From CAYWYR01 sp964462685 (GTDB taxonomy: Bacteria > Bacteroidota > Ignavibacteria > Kapaibacteriales > UBA2268): 64,000 bases of DNA. Position numbers and translations under genes: made by a program. Shown here piece by piece: positions 53,644-62,131 of this stretch. The DNA lies in assembly GCA_964462685.1 (NCBI GenBank), contig CAYWYR010000007.1, forward strand, positions 92,544 to 156,543, in the 5' to 3' direction. Numbering within the stretch: position 1 is the first letter of the stretch; every line of letters starts with the position of its first letter. The notes beneath the pieces are model-generated. The model saw nothing but the letters and a program-made list of their open reading frames with translations, searched no databases and was not told the DNA's origin.

Positions 53644-55191
53644 TTACAGTGGTATATTACCGTGCTTTTTCTTGGGGTTTTTGTCTACTTTGTTCTTCAG
53701 CAGCTCGAATGCGTTTATCAGCCTAGCGCGGGTGAACTGGGGCTGGAAAACATCATCGATATAGCCGTAGCCGGCGGCTATGTATGGGTTGGCGAACCGC
53801 TCATTATATAGGTCTTGCAGTTCCTGTGCTTTCGCCTCTTTGTCTTCGGCTTCTTCCATCTCTTTTTTGAATATGATCTCTATCGCGCCCTTTGCTCCCA
53901 TCACGGCTATCTCCGCTGATGGCCATGCAAAGTTAAAGTCCCCGCGGATGTGCTTGCTGCTCATCACGTCATAGGCGCCGCCATAAGCCTTGCGGGTGAT
54001 CACCGTGACTTTCGGTACGGTTGCCTCGCAGTATGCGTATAGCAGCTTCGCTCCATTGGAAATGATGCCGCCCCATTCTTGGTCTTTCCCAGGCATAAAG
54101 CCCGGCACGTCAACTAGTGTCAGTATCGGGATATTGAAAGCATCGCAGAAGCGGATGAATCGTGCGGCCTTCTTCGATGAATCGATATCCAGCACGCCGG
54201 CTAGTGCAGCAGGCTGATTGGCAACTACCCCTACACTTTTACCACCTAATCTGATAAAGCCCACTATGATATTTTCTGCATATTCCTCGTGTACTTCAAG
54301 GAAGTCTCCTTCATCGGCTATCTCGATAATGATATCTTTCATATCATAGGGCTGGTTGGGGTTTTCAGGTATGATATCTTCCAGTTTGGTATTAAGCCTT
54401 TCTGCATCATCATTTATTACAACTTGCGGAGGCATTTCAGCATTATTCTGCGGCAAAAATGATAGTAGTTTCTGTGCTATCTTCACAGCTTCTAAGTCGT
54501 TTTCCGCAGTAAAGTGTGCCACACCTGATTTTGCCCCGTGTACCGAAGTACCGCCTAGCTCTTCGCTAGTAAGCTCTTCGTGGGTGACGGTCTGTACCAC
54601 TTTAGGCCCTGTTACGAACATGTATGAGTTCTTCACCATAATTATAAAGTCCGTTATAGCAGGAGAGTAAACCGCCCCGCCCGCACACGGCCCCATCACT
54701 ATCGATATCTGCGGCACAACACCGCTTGCCAGTGTATTCTGGAGAAATATATCCGCATAAGCCCCAAGCGAGGACACCCCTTCCTGAACCCTAGCCCCTC
54801 CAGAGTCGTTCAGCCCGATCATCGGCAGGCCGTTCTTCATCGAAAGCTCCATCGCTTTTACTATCTTGCGGCCGTGCTGCTCCGCTAAGCTCCCGCCCAT
54901 TACTGTAAAGTCCTGAGAGAAAAGAGAGACCGGCCTACCACCGATATTGCCGTGTCCCGTTACAACCCCATCGCCTAATGGTACATTCTTATCAAGCCCA
55001 AAGGAAGTGCTGTGGTGGTGTGCAAGCATATCCATTTCGGTAAAGCTGTTGTCATCCAGCAGTAGGTCTATACGTTCCCTAGCTGTTAGCTTGTTCTTTT
55101 TGTGTTGGGAGGCGATACGTTTTTCACCGCCGCCCGTTCTTGCTTGTTCTTTTAGTTTTCTCAGTCTTTCCGATTTGCTATGATTAGACAT
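53644..55191 (-). CDS. Acyl-CoA carboxylase carboxyltransferase (propionyl/methylmalonyl-CoA type)
   Basis: The 515-aa protein is full length: KLTARERIDLLLDDNSFTEMD near the start, oxyanion Gly pairs in GLNDSGGARVQEG and MGPCAGGAVYSPAITDF, and the C-terminal crotonase-fold signature MSSKHIRGDFNFAWPSAEIAVMGAKGA. It transfers CO2 between carboxybiotin and propionyl-CoA or acts in methylmalonyl-CoA decarboxylation. Biotin carboxylase, biotin carrier and decarboxylase-membrane genes are not adjacent. Confidence 0.93.
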   Translation of the reverse strand: MSNHSKSERLRKLKEQARTGGGEKRIASQHKKNKLTARERIDLLLDDNSFTEMDMLAHHHSTSFGLDKNVPLGDGVVTGHGNIGGRPVSLFSQDFTVMGGSLAEQHGRKIVKAMELSMKNGLPMIGLNDSGGARVQEGVSSLGAYADIFLQNTLASGVVPQISIVMGPCAGGAVYSPAITDFIIMVKNSYMFVTGPKVVQTVTHEELTSEELGGTSVHGAKSGVAHFTAENDLEAVKIAQKLLSFLPQNNAEMPPQVVINDDAERLNTKLEDIIPENPNQPYDMKDIIIEIADEGDFLEVHEEYAENIIVGFIRLGGKSVGVVANQPAALAGVLDIDSSKKAARFIRFCDAFNIPILTLVDVPGFMPGKDQEWGGIISNGAKLLYAYCEATVPKVTVITRKAYGGAYDVMSSKHIRGDFNFAWPSAEIAVMGAKGAIEIIFKKEMEEAEDKEAKAQELQDLYNERFANPYIAAGYGYIDDVFQPQFTRARLINAFELLKNKVDKNPKKKHGNIPL

Positions 55192-55300
55192 TTTGGGTAT
55201 TTATCCAGTTTGTGCTTATTGATTTTACTACAATTTAAGTCTTAACCGTCTGATTCGTAAATTACATAGTTATCAAATAAGAAAAATACCATTTCATCAA

Positions 55301-56020
55301 ATGCCTAAACACCTTTTTCTCGCCAGTACATCTACCGTTCACGGTAAACCTTATCTGGAATACTGCACCGATGAGTTAGCCGATTTTCTAATTGGGATAA
55401 AGCGTTTGACCTTTATACCCTTTGCACGGCCGGGCGGTATATCGCATGATGAATATACTGCTAAAGCTTCTGCCCGTTTTGATAAACTCGGGATAACCAC
55501 ACGCGGGCTTCATAGTTATGGTGATACGGAAGATATGCATAAGGCGATAAGGGATTCCGAGGCTTTATTCACAGGTGGCGGTAATACTTTCGTATTGGTA
55601 GATAAACTATATAAGTATGGTTTGCACCGTGCTATAAAGGAGAGTGTTGAAGGCGGCACTCGGTATATCGGAACAAGTGCGGGTACTAATATTGCTGGCC
55701 TTTCTATCAATACTACCAATGATATGCCGATAGTTTACCCGCCGGGATTTGAAGCTCTCGGTCTTGTGGATTTTGATTTTAATCCCCACTATCTCGATCC
55801 CGACCCTACTTCCACTCACAAAGGGGAAACCAGAGAAACTCGTATCAAAGAATTTCACTCTCAATCCGATATCCCTGTGGTGGGGCTACGGGAGGGTTCT
55901 TGGCTATTGGTAGAAAACGGCGAGCATATTTTGAAAGGGGATTTGCCCGCTCGTATTTTCGAAAAAGGAAAAGATCCCTATGAGATCAATAGCGGTAGCG
56001 AGGTTGATTTTGGCAGATAA
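55301..56020 (+). CDS. pepE: Peptidase E (alpha-aspartyl dipeptidase)
   Basis: The 239-aa protein matches PepE: GGNTFVLVDKLYKYGLHRAI, nucleophile Ser in GTSAGTNI, and His in FNPHYLDPDP. It hydrolyses dipeptides with N-terminal Asp in the cytoplasm. Its end overlaps the coaD reading frame by about 40 nt. Confidence 0.93.
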   Translation: MPKHLFLASTSTVHGKPYLEYCTDELADFLIGIKRLTFIPFARPGGISHDEYTAKASARFDKLGITTRGLHSYGDTEDMHKAIRDSEALFTGGGNTFVLVDKLYKYGLHRAIKESVEGGTRYIGTSAGTNIAGLSINTTNDMPIVYPPGFEALGLVDFDFNPHYLDPDPTSTHKGETRETRIKEFHSQSDIPVVGLREGSWLLVENGEHILKGDLPARIFEKGKDPYEINSGSEVDFGR

Positions 56021-56516
56021 CTCTGGCAATAAAAAAATAGGCCTCTATGCTGGCTCGTTCGATCCTATTACAAATGGGCATATCGATGTTATCGAGAGGG
56101 CTACCAAACTCTTTGATGAGGTAATTGTATCGATTGCTATCAATTCAAAGAAAACAACTCTCTTCTCACTAAAGGAGAGGAAAGAAATGTGTGAGGCATC
56201 ATTATCAGATTTGAATAATGTGAGAGTGGATACTACCGAAGGACTGATAGTTGAGTTTGCCGAACGTTATAATGTATCGGCACTGATCAGAGGACTCAGG
56301 AGCGTTACCGACTTTGAGTATGAGATGCAGATTGCACTCATGAACCGTAAAATGTCCCCAGAGCTACAGACTGTATTTTTGATGCCTAATGAAAAATATA
56401 CTTATCTCAATTCGTCTATTGTACGCGAGCTCGGTAGATATGGCAAGGATGTGTCGGACTTTGTACCGTCCGTAGTGCAGGCTGGGCTGAATAAGAAATT
56501 CGCATCATCTGTATAA
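55980..56516 (+). CDS. coaD: Phosphopantetheine adenylyltransferase
   Basis: The protein has YAGSFDPITNGHIDVIERA with the TxGH nucleotide motif (NGH), RGLRSVTDFEYEMQIALMNRKM, and the C-terminal SSIVREL. It makes dephospho-CoA in CoA synthesis. ATG 55980 adds an 18-residue extension; TTG 56010 or 56004 is a plausible alternative with a normal start. It is coupled with pepE. Confidence 0.95.
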   Translation: MRSIAVARLILADNSGNKKIGLYAGSFDPITNGHIDVIERATKLFDEVIVSIAINSKKTTLFSLKERKEMCEASLSDLNNVRVDTTEGLIVEFAERYNVSALIRGLRSVTDFEYEMQIALMNRKMSPELQTVFLMPNEKYTYLNSSIVRELGRYGKDVSDFVPSVVQAGLNKKFASSV

Positions 56517-56528
56517 TCAAAATTAATA

Positions 56529-56546
56529 ATACCTATCATAAGGTAT
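56529..56546. promoter_or_regulatory. Inverted repeat upstream of ahpC
   Basis: ATACCT-N6-AGGTAT is a perfect 6-bp inverted repeat, 104 bp before ahpC. It could be an operator for a redox regulator or a weak coaD terminator; nothing else supports either. Confidence 0.25.
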
Positions 56547-56649
56547 AACAATTTTATATAATAAATACAGATTGATAGATAAAAACAATAATAGCTATAT
56601 TACGTTCCAGTAATCACACATCATAAATAAACATAAGGAGTTTTGTGCA

Positions 56650-57189
56650 ATGGTAGGAATAGGAAAACAATTTCCAGACTTTAAAAAGAAAGCAACTGTT
56701 AGCCTTGACAAAGATCAGGAGTTTAAAGACATATCATCGGATGACCATAAAAAAGATGGAAAGTGGATGGTAATGTTCTGGTATCCGAAAGATTTCACTT
56801 TTGTATGCCCAACGGAGATAGCTGAATTCAATAATAACTATGAAGAGTTTCGCGATAGAGATACTGAACTATACGGTGCCTCTACTGATTCTGAATTCGT
56901 GCACCTTGCATGGAGAAAAGATCATGATGACCTAAGAGGCCTAAAATTCCCTCTTATCGCCGATACTTCGAAATCTTTGGCTGAAGACCTTGACATTCTG
57001 GAAAAAGAAGAAAAAATTGCTTACAGAGCTACTTATATCGTAGATCCGGACGGTATAGTAAGATGGGCTTCTGCCAATGATCTCAATGTCGGCCGTAACG
57101 TAAAAGAAGTTATTCGGGTGCTTGATGCGTTACAGACAGATGAGCTATGCCCATGTAACTGGGAAAAAGGCGAAGAAACACTTAGCTAA
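56650..57189 (+). CDS. ahpC: Two-cysteine peroxiredoxin (AhpC type)
   Basis: The 179-aa protein has the peroxidatic Cys in FTFVCPTEIAEF and the resolving Cys in LCPCNW. An unusually good Shine-Dalgarno (TAAGGAG) precedes the ATG, which fits high expression. It reduces peroxides and peroxynitrite and should take electrons from the AhpD-like protein downstream, as in actinobacterial AhpC-AhpD. Confidence 0.94.
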   Translation: MVGIGKQFPDFKKKATVSLDKDQEFKDISSDDHKKDGKWMVMFWYPKDFTFVCPTEIAEFNNNYEEFRDRDTELYGASTDSEFVHLAWRKDHDDLRGLKFPLIADTSKSLAEDLDILEKEEKIAYRATYIVDPDGIVRWASANDLNVGRNVKEVIRVLDALQTDELCPCNWEKGEETLS

Positions 57190-57212
57190 ATAAGCAAAGC
57201 TGTATTTTTATA

Positions 57213-57249
57213 AAGGTAGCCGGCTGATTTCATCCAGTTCGGCTATCTT
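57213..57249 (+). terminator. Hairpin between ahpC and ahpD
   Basis: Arms AAGGTAGCCG and CGGCTATCTT pair with a small internal mismatch and extra inner pairs, then GTTTTAATT. It may let more ahpC than ahpD mRNA form. Confidence 0.55.
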
Positions 57250-57279
57250 GTTTTAATTAGGAATAGAAAAAGGAAAAGA

Positions 57280-57852
57280 ATGAAAGATACTAGAGATGAT
57301 CTGCTCGCTGATTTGAATTTGGACGATTCTGAAAAATTCATCTCACTGGATGCGATGGTTGAGGGCGAAACGAAATATGTACGTGATCTGCGTATGAATA
57401 TGAACGCAGTACTCAAAAGTGATAACCTTTCCCGCAAAGAAGCATATATAGTAGCTTTATCAATAGCTGTAAATGAAAAAAACGACAGGCTTATACAGGC
57501 ATTTACCGGCCTTGCCAAGCAAGAAGATGCAACCGATGCAGAGATCGCTGAGGCACATGCCGGCGCTTCTATGCTAGCTGTAAATAACGTGCTATATAGA
57601 TTCAGGCACTGGATTGACGGCGGTACCTACGATAAGCACCCTGCTCGTATACGCATGAACGTTATGATGAAACCAGTACTCGGTAAAGAGCTCTTTGAGC
57701 TTGTTAGCCTGGCTGTATCTGCTGTTAACGGTTGCGAGGCATGTGCCAAATCACATGAGAAAGTTCTCAGGGACGCTGGGACTTCCGAGCAAAAAATATT
57801 TGATGCCATTAGGCTTGCCTCGATTATAAGAGGTCTTTCAATATCTCTCTAA
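57280..57852 (+). CDS. ahpD: AhpD-like alkylhydroperoxidase
   Basis: The 190-aa protein is of the carboxymuconolactone-decarboxylase/AhpD fold, with the active site VNGCEACAKSHEKVL (CxxC and His) at about 150-163. In the known pair, AhpD reduces AhpC by means of a lipoyl protein. It is 90 bp after ahpC on the same strand. Confidence 0.92.
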   Translation: MKDTRDDLLADLNLDDSEKFISLDAMVEGETKYVRDLRMNMNAVLKSDNLSRKEAYIVALSIAVNEKNDRLIQAFTGLAKQEDATDAEIAEAHAGASMLAVNNVLYRFRHWIDGGTYDKHPARIRMNVMMKPVLGKELFELVSLAVSAVNGCEACAKSHEKVLRDAGTSEQKIFDAIRLASIIRGLSISL

Positions 57853-57872
57853 AATATACAAGACTTATTTAA

Positions 57873-58649
57873 ATGAACGATATCAAGATGATATGCATAG
57901 CCGATGATGAGGAAATAAACCTGCTTTTGGCTGAAACCCTTATCAGGTCGATCCTTCCGGAAGCGAGTATTTTAGTGGCAAATTCAGGAGAAGAAGCCTT
58001 AGAGGTAGCGAAAGAGTACAATCCGCAGCTTATATTTTTAGATATAAATATGCCGGGAGGAATAGATGGCTTTGAAACCGCATATGCGATACGTGCTTTT
58101 GAAACTGAGAATGAGATGAAGCATGCTTATATTGTAGCACTTTCGGCTGCAGAGGCCTCTGAAATGAACAGTAAAATAAGCGAGTCCGGTATTGACTCTT
58201 TTATATCGAAGCCTTTGAAAAAAGCAGAAGTAGAAAAAGCTATTAGCTATATAAGAAATGATGGAAAAGAGACTTTATCAGAACAACTAGCAGAAGCTAA
58301 GCGTTTTAACCTGCAATCGCTTAAAGAAAGATTAGTAGGTAATGAAGATATGATAGGCGATGTAATTGAAGCTGGGATATTATCTATTTCGAATGCTGAA
58401 GAAAATATCCAAATAGTAATGAATAATGCTGAAAATAGTTTTACCAGTGATGATATTGAAAAATTAAAACAATGGACCCACAAATTATGTGGTGTAACTA
58501 TTACAGTTGGTTTTGAAAAGTTAAATAAAATAAGCAGTGAACTGAATCAAAGACTTTCAATAAAGGATGATTCAGCTCTACCGCTTTTTAATGATTTGAT
58601 GGCGGAGATTGAAGAGGTAAAAAGGACTGATTATTCAGTCTATGTTTAA
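57873..58649 (+). CDS. Response regulator with receiver and HPt domains
   Basis: The 258-aa protein has a receiver domain (about 1-125; acidic pair in IADDEEIN, phosphoacceptor Asp in IFLDINMPG, Lys in SKPLKK) and an HPt domain (about 150-250; phosphoacceptor His in WTHKLCGVT). It lacks a DNA-binding output, so it is a phosphorelay intermediate. Its kinase is not nearby. It follows ahpD by 20 bp and may be cotranscribed. Confidence 0.9.
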   Translation: MNDIKMICIADDEEINLLLAETLIRSILPEASILVANSGEEALEVAKEYNPQLIFLDINMPGGIDGFETAYAIRAFETENEMKHAYIVALSAAEASEMNSKISESGIDSFISKPLKKAEVEKAISYIRNDGKETLSEQLAEAKRFNLQSLKERLVGNEDMIGDVIEAGILSISNAEENIQIVMNNAENSFTSDDIEKLKQWTHKLCGVTITVGFEKLNKISSELNQRLSIKDDSALPLFNDLMAEIEEVKRTDYSVYV

Positions 58650-58689
58650 CAGCACTTTATCCTATTTAACTAAACAAAAGCGATAGGGC

Positions 58690-61143
58690 TTAAAGCCCTA
58701 CCACCATACCAAAGTAATAATTTCTCTCCGCAGCTGGGAAGAAATTCTGCCCGATCCCCGAAGGAGCATATAATTCATTCGTAAGATTTTCTACATTCAG
58801 CCTTAACCTGAGGCTTTGGGTACCAAATATGTCCCCAAATTCATAAGATACATCGGCAGACATTATAAAGTATGCATCTAACTCGTTAGCAGTATAAGCT
58901 ATAAACCGCTGTAATTGTTCTTCTCCGATTCTGTCAGCATAATTGTCCGTATAGAAACTGCCTACATAGCGCCCGTTTAATCTTGCCATAAATCCGGCGA
59001 CATCATACATAAGATATGCGTTGAAGATAGAGTTAGGGAAGCCTGCTATATTATTGCCCGATAAATCGATCTCTATTTCATCCCCAGTATCGGGATCTAT
59101 AAAAAACTCACTGTATTCGATAAGTTCGTTATATGACAGAGTCATATTACCGCCAGCAGTCAACCTATGGCCATCCCATGTGAAAATCTCGCCAGCAAAA
59201 TCAAGCTCTAATCCTAAGTGCCTGGTTCGTGGGGCATTGCCAGCAATCGGCGCTCCGAATATATTTATCTGGCCATTGTTGACTAATTCATCGGTAAACT
59301 CCATCCAATATCCACCGATACCTATGTTTATTGCTTCATCGGCATAGCGGTAACCGAGCTCTATATCTAGCATTCGCTCAGGGGTTACCAGCGGGGAGTT
59401 AAAATCATAATTACCTGCTTCGTCCTGTACGAAAAGCGGTAGCCCCCCTACATTTGGTGAAGATGCCGTAAGGAAGTATGATTCCGCTGGATTGTAAAGA
59501 AGATTCATCCTCGGTTCGCGGCTGGTAAGGGCGACTGAGGCGTAGCCGCTCTGGTTATCATCGAAGTTGAAGTTTGCCCCGATACGCGGGTTGAAAAACA
59601 GATAGTCTATACTAAAAAGGTCGCCATCGCCTGATTGGAAAACATCTTCAGCTATCTGGTAGCGAGAAAACTCTCCGCCAACTTTCTCATTTCCTCGTGT
59701 ATAGTTGTGATATACTAACTGCCCGCCTGCCTGGAGGGTAATCATATCATTTAGCTTATAGCTTTCCCTGGCGAATGCTGAGAGTATAGTCCTCTCGCCC
59801 TCGAATCCATAGAACTTATAATCCGGGTCATAACCTTCTGGAAGGTTCTCAGCAAACTGGATCTTGCCCCAGTGGTCGGAACTATGTGATCGCATCTCTA
59901 CCCCCGCCGTTAGCATACCATCACCGTGATCCCAAGTAAGGCGTGGTATCCACCCGTACTGGAAATTATTTACATAAGCGCGAATGATAGAGTTAGTAGC
60001 GAATCCACCGGCGGATATATCGTAATCATTGTCTAATCTAAACATTTCCGCACTTGCCCATGATCCGTCAAAGTCAAAATACCCTTCACCACCGAATCCA
60101 TATAGCGAGGATTTGATAGTGACGTTCTCAGATAACTTCCAGTCATTTAACAGTTCGACCCGTGGGGATGAAAAATCTTCTATTTCCTGCGGTCTTACAT
60201 CTGAAGCGAAGCCTACATTTGTTTGGGTAGCATCGTATTCCCAATAGTTATAATTATTTGTTCTTCGCTCCAAATCATCAACATAGTCCTTCGGTAATCC
60301 GATATAAGCCAGGCCGTCCCTTTGGGATGCGCCCCAAACATTGATCTGAGTGGTCAGGTTCTCATCGAACCGAGCCCCGGAGAGAAACCAGCTAGTCAGC
60401 TCCGCCCAGCTCTGGTGACGGTATCCGTCGGAATTTATCTGTGTAAGCTTACCGTAGAAGGCATAATCGGTTTCGCCAATCTGAGTGATACCGGATGCGA
60501 CTTCAAAACTGTTGCGAGATACGTTATGCCTGATCTCATCCGCGGCCCCGATTTCCTGAAGGCCGATCCCTGTCTCGAACCTGATCCCAGGCTCAGCTGC
60601 CTCCAGCGAGGTAGTAAGGTTGATCGAACCTGCTATGGCTGCGGCACCATAATTTATCAGCCCAGCTCCGCGCTGAATCTGTACATCATAAAGCGAAGAG
60701 CCGATATCGGAGAAATTGATCCAGAAAACATTGTGATCCTCGGGATCGTTCTGGGGAATGCCGTTAACGAATACCGCAAGCCTTCGCTGATCGAAACCCC
60801 TGAGAGACATATTGGTGTATCCGATAAAATTACCGTTCTCCGAATAGGTAATAACGGATGGCTGAGTCTGGAGGATCTGCGGCAGATCGCGGGTATTATA
60901 AAGAAGCTCCAGCTCCTCCTTATCAACCGTGCTGAATGCTACCGGGCTTTGCTGCTGTACCGCCCGGGTAGATGTAACGGTCAAACTCGGGACCTCGATC
61001 GTATCTTTCAGGATCGCTTTTGTGCTATCCTCTGAGATGCTCTCCGTAAGCATAACAGGAATTATAGCCACACATAAGGATATTTTTACGAGTGATCTGG
61101 CAAAGGAGCGGGATGCCGATCGGGGGATTTTATGGTTTTTCAT
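58690..61143 (-). CDS. TonB-dependent receptor, probably for thiamine
   Basis: The 817-aa protein has a signal peptide (to about 38), TonB-box-like region (TIEVPSLTVTSTR), plug (about 60-190; LRGFDQRRLAVFVNGIPQND) and barrel ending in YYFGMVVGL. There is no carboxypeptidase-like domain, unlike the receptor at 6546. A TPP riboswitch lies in the leader, so it is repressed when thiamine pyrophosphate is plentiful and very likely imports thiamine or a precursor. Confidence 0.93.
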   Translation of the reverse strand: MKNHKIPRSASRSFARSLVKISLCVAIIPVMLTESISEDSTKAILKDTIEVPSLTVTSTRAVQQQSPVAFSTVDKEELELLYNTRDLPQILQTQPSVITYSENGNFIGYTNMSLRGFDQRRLAVFVNGIPQNDPEDHNVFWINFSDIGSSLYDVQIQRGAGLINYGAAAIAGSINLTTSLEAAEPGIRFETGIGLQEIGAADEIRHNVSRNSFEVASGITQIGETDYAFYGKLTQINSDGYRHQSWAELTSWFLSGARFDENLTTQINVWGASQRDGLAYIGLPKDYVDDLERRTNNYNYWEYDATQTNVGFASDVRPQEIEDFSSPRVELLNDWKLSENVTIKSSLYGFGGEGYFDFDGSWASAEMFRLDNDYDISAGGFATNSIIRAYVNNFQYGWIPRLTWDHGDGMLTAGVEMRSHSSDHWGKIQFAENLPEGYDPDYKFYGFEGERTILSAFARESYKLNDMITLQAGGQLVYHNYTRGNEKVGGEFSRYQIAEDVFQSGDGDLFSIDYLFFNPRIGANFNFDDNQSGYASVALTSREPRMNLLYNPAESYFLTASSPNVGGLPLFVQDEAGNYDFNSPLVTPERMLDIELGYRYADEAINIGIGGYWMEFTDELVNNGQINIFGAPIAGNAPRTRHLGLELDFAGEIFTWDGHRLTAGGNMTLSYNELIEYSEFFIDPDTGDEIEIDLSGNNIAGFPNSIFNAYLMYDVAGFMARLNGRYVGSFYTDNYADRIGEEQLQRFIAYTANELDAYFIMSADVSYEFGDIFGTQSLRLRLNVENLTNELYAPSGIGQNFFPAAERNYYFGMVVGL

Positions 61144-61261
61144 AGGTCTGCTCTTACTTTATATTGGTGATAAAATTAATTATCGCCTGTTGGGGCAGCC
61201 TGATACAGAATAGGAGATTAAAAAGGGGAAGCATATAGATATCCGAAATGGAATTGCTTCC

Positions 61262-61353
61262 GCCGGTTTTCCTACGCCGGTATTATCCGGATCAGGTTCT
61301 GGGAGTATGTTCTCAGCCCGCGATACTTTATCGCAAAGGCACCTCCAACGGCT
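61262..61353 (-). promoter_or_regulatory. TPP riboswitch (THI element)
   Basis: The minus strand has the conserved aptamer: GGAGGTGCC, then GGGCTGAGA, CCCAGAACCTGATCCGG, ATAATACC and GCGTAGG in order. The closing stem GCCGTT / AACCGGC pairs with one bulge. It ends 118 nt before the TonB receptor start, enough room for an expression platform. Confidence 0.95.
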
Positions 61354-61478
61354 GATGCAAATATAGGGAAAAATGATATTGCAATAGCAAACTTAAAAAG
61401 TTTTCCACATTATAGGGGGGGGTGCAAATAATCTGTTAATATGCAAACAGCTGATAAGCAAGAAGCAAGCAACTAAAA

Positions 61479-61502
61479 ATTATGTGAGCAATTGCACATA
61501 AT
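61479..61502. promoter_or_regulatory. CRP/FNR-like palindrome upstream of cassette B
   Basis: TGTGA-N6-GCACA flanked by matching ATTA/TAAT arms (24 bp, near-perfect dyad). It lies about 160 bp before ATG 61663. It is close to the CRP consensus TGTGA-N6-TCACA, but no regulator is encoded here. The rest of 61354-61662 holds nothing else certain. Confidence 0.4.
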
Positions 61503-61662
61503 GATTAGAATGTTTGCTAACAATCAACTTGTTATCAAAGCTGCCCCATGTAAATGAAAGGGAATCAATCCAATATGGATCATTACTATAAAAAGTTTGA
61601 TACTCAAGATTTTTAACGATACATGGGTAAATCTTAAATTCATAAAACAAAAGAGAAGAAAG

Positions 61663-62076
61663 ATGAAAAAGATAATTCTTGCATCCCTACTTATATTATT
61701 CATGTCAACATCTGGATTTTCAACTCTGTATAGAGAAGCCAAGAATGGACAAGATAATGGAACTGATAATAACGGTAAAAAGAATCCGGCAACTTACCAG
61801 ACTGTTACTACTTATTTCAATAATGGGTTGATATTTTGTAACGATCCTGGTGCATCAAGCTGCCCAAAAGGTACATCATTAAGTAGCCCAGACGAAGAGA
61901 ATGCTGTAGGTTTCGCTATAGATCAAATAGCTAATGGTACCCTAAACGGTACTCAAGTTTTAGGAGTACTAACAGTAGAATGGACCGCAACGAATAGCCA
62001 ACCTTCAAATAATTCGACTATAATTGTTTGGAATCCTGCTACTGAGTCTAAGCCAACTGGTCAAATAAATGACTAA
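61663..62076 (+). CDS. Cassette B gene 1: small exported protein
   Basis: The 137-aa protein has a signal peptide (MKKIILASLLILFMSTSGFS) after a purine-rich leader (AAGAGAAGAAAG). The mature part is rich in Asn/Thr/Gly with one Cys pair (IFCNDPGASSCPKG). ATG 61663 is chosen over an ATG at 61597 which lacks a signal peptide. No family is recognised. It matches the position of the protein at 50121. Confidence 0.6.
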   Translation: MKKIILASLLILFMSTSGFSTLYREAKNGQDNGTDNNGKKNPATYQTVTTYFNNGLIFCNDPGASSCPKGTSLSSPDEENAVGFAIDQIANGTLNGTQVLGVLTVEWTATNSQPSNNSTIIVWNPATESKPTGQIND

Positions 62077-62082
62077 ATTAAT

Positions 62083-62110
62083 AACATGTGGCACTTAGGT
62101 GTCACATGTT
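62083..62110 (+). terminator. Hairpin between cassette B genes 1 and 2
   Basis: A 12-bp stem AACATGTGGCAC / GTGTCACATGTT (one G-T pair) with a TTAG loop, 6 bp after the gene 1 stop. The T-tract is poor. It may be a partial terminator that keeps gene 1 more abundant than genes 2 and 3. Confidence 0.55.
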
Positions 62111-62131
62111 TCATTTCTACTAGGAAATAAT

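Noticed and set aside
60322..61035. A 237-codon plus-strand frame opposite the thiamine TonB receptor
   Set aside because: It is a mirror of the barrel/plug coding strand, with no start context or family pattern.
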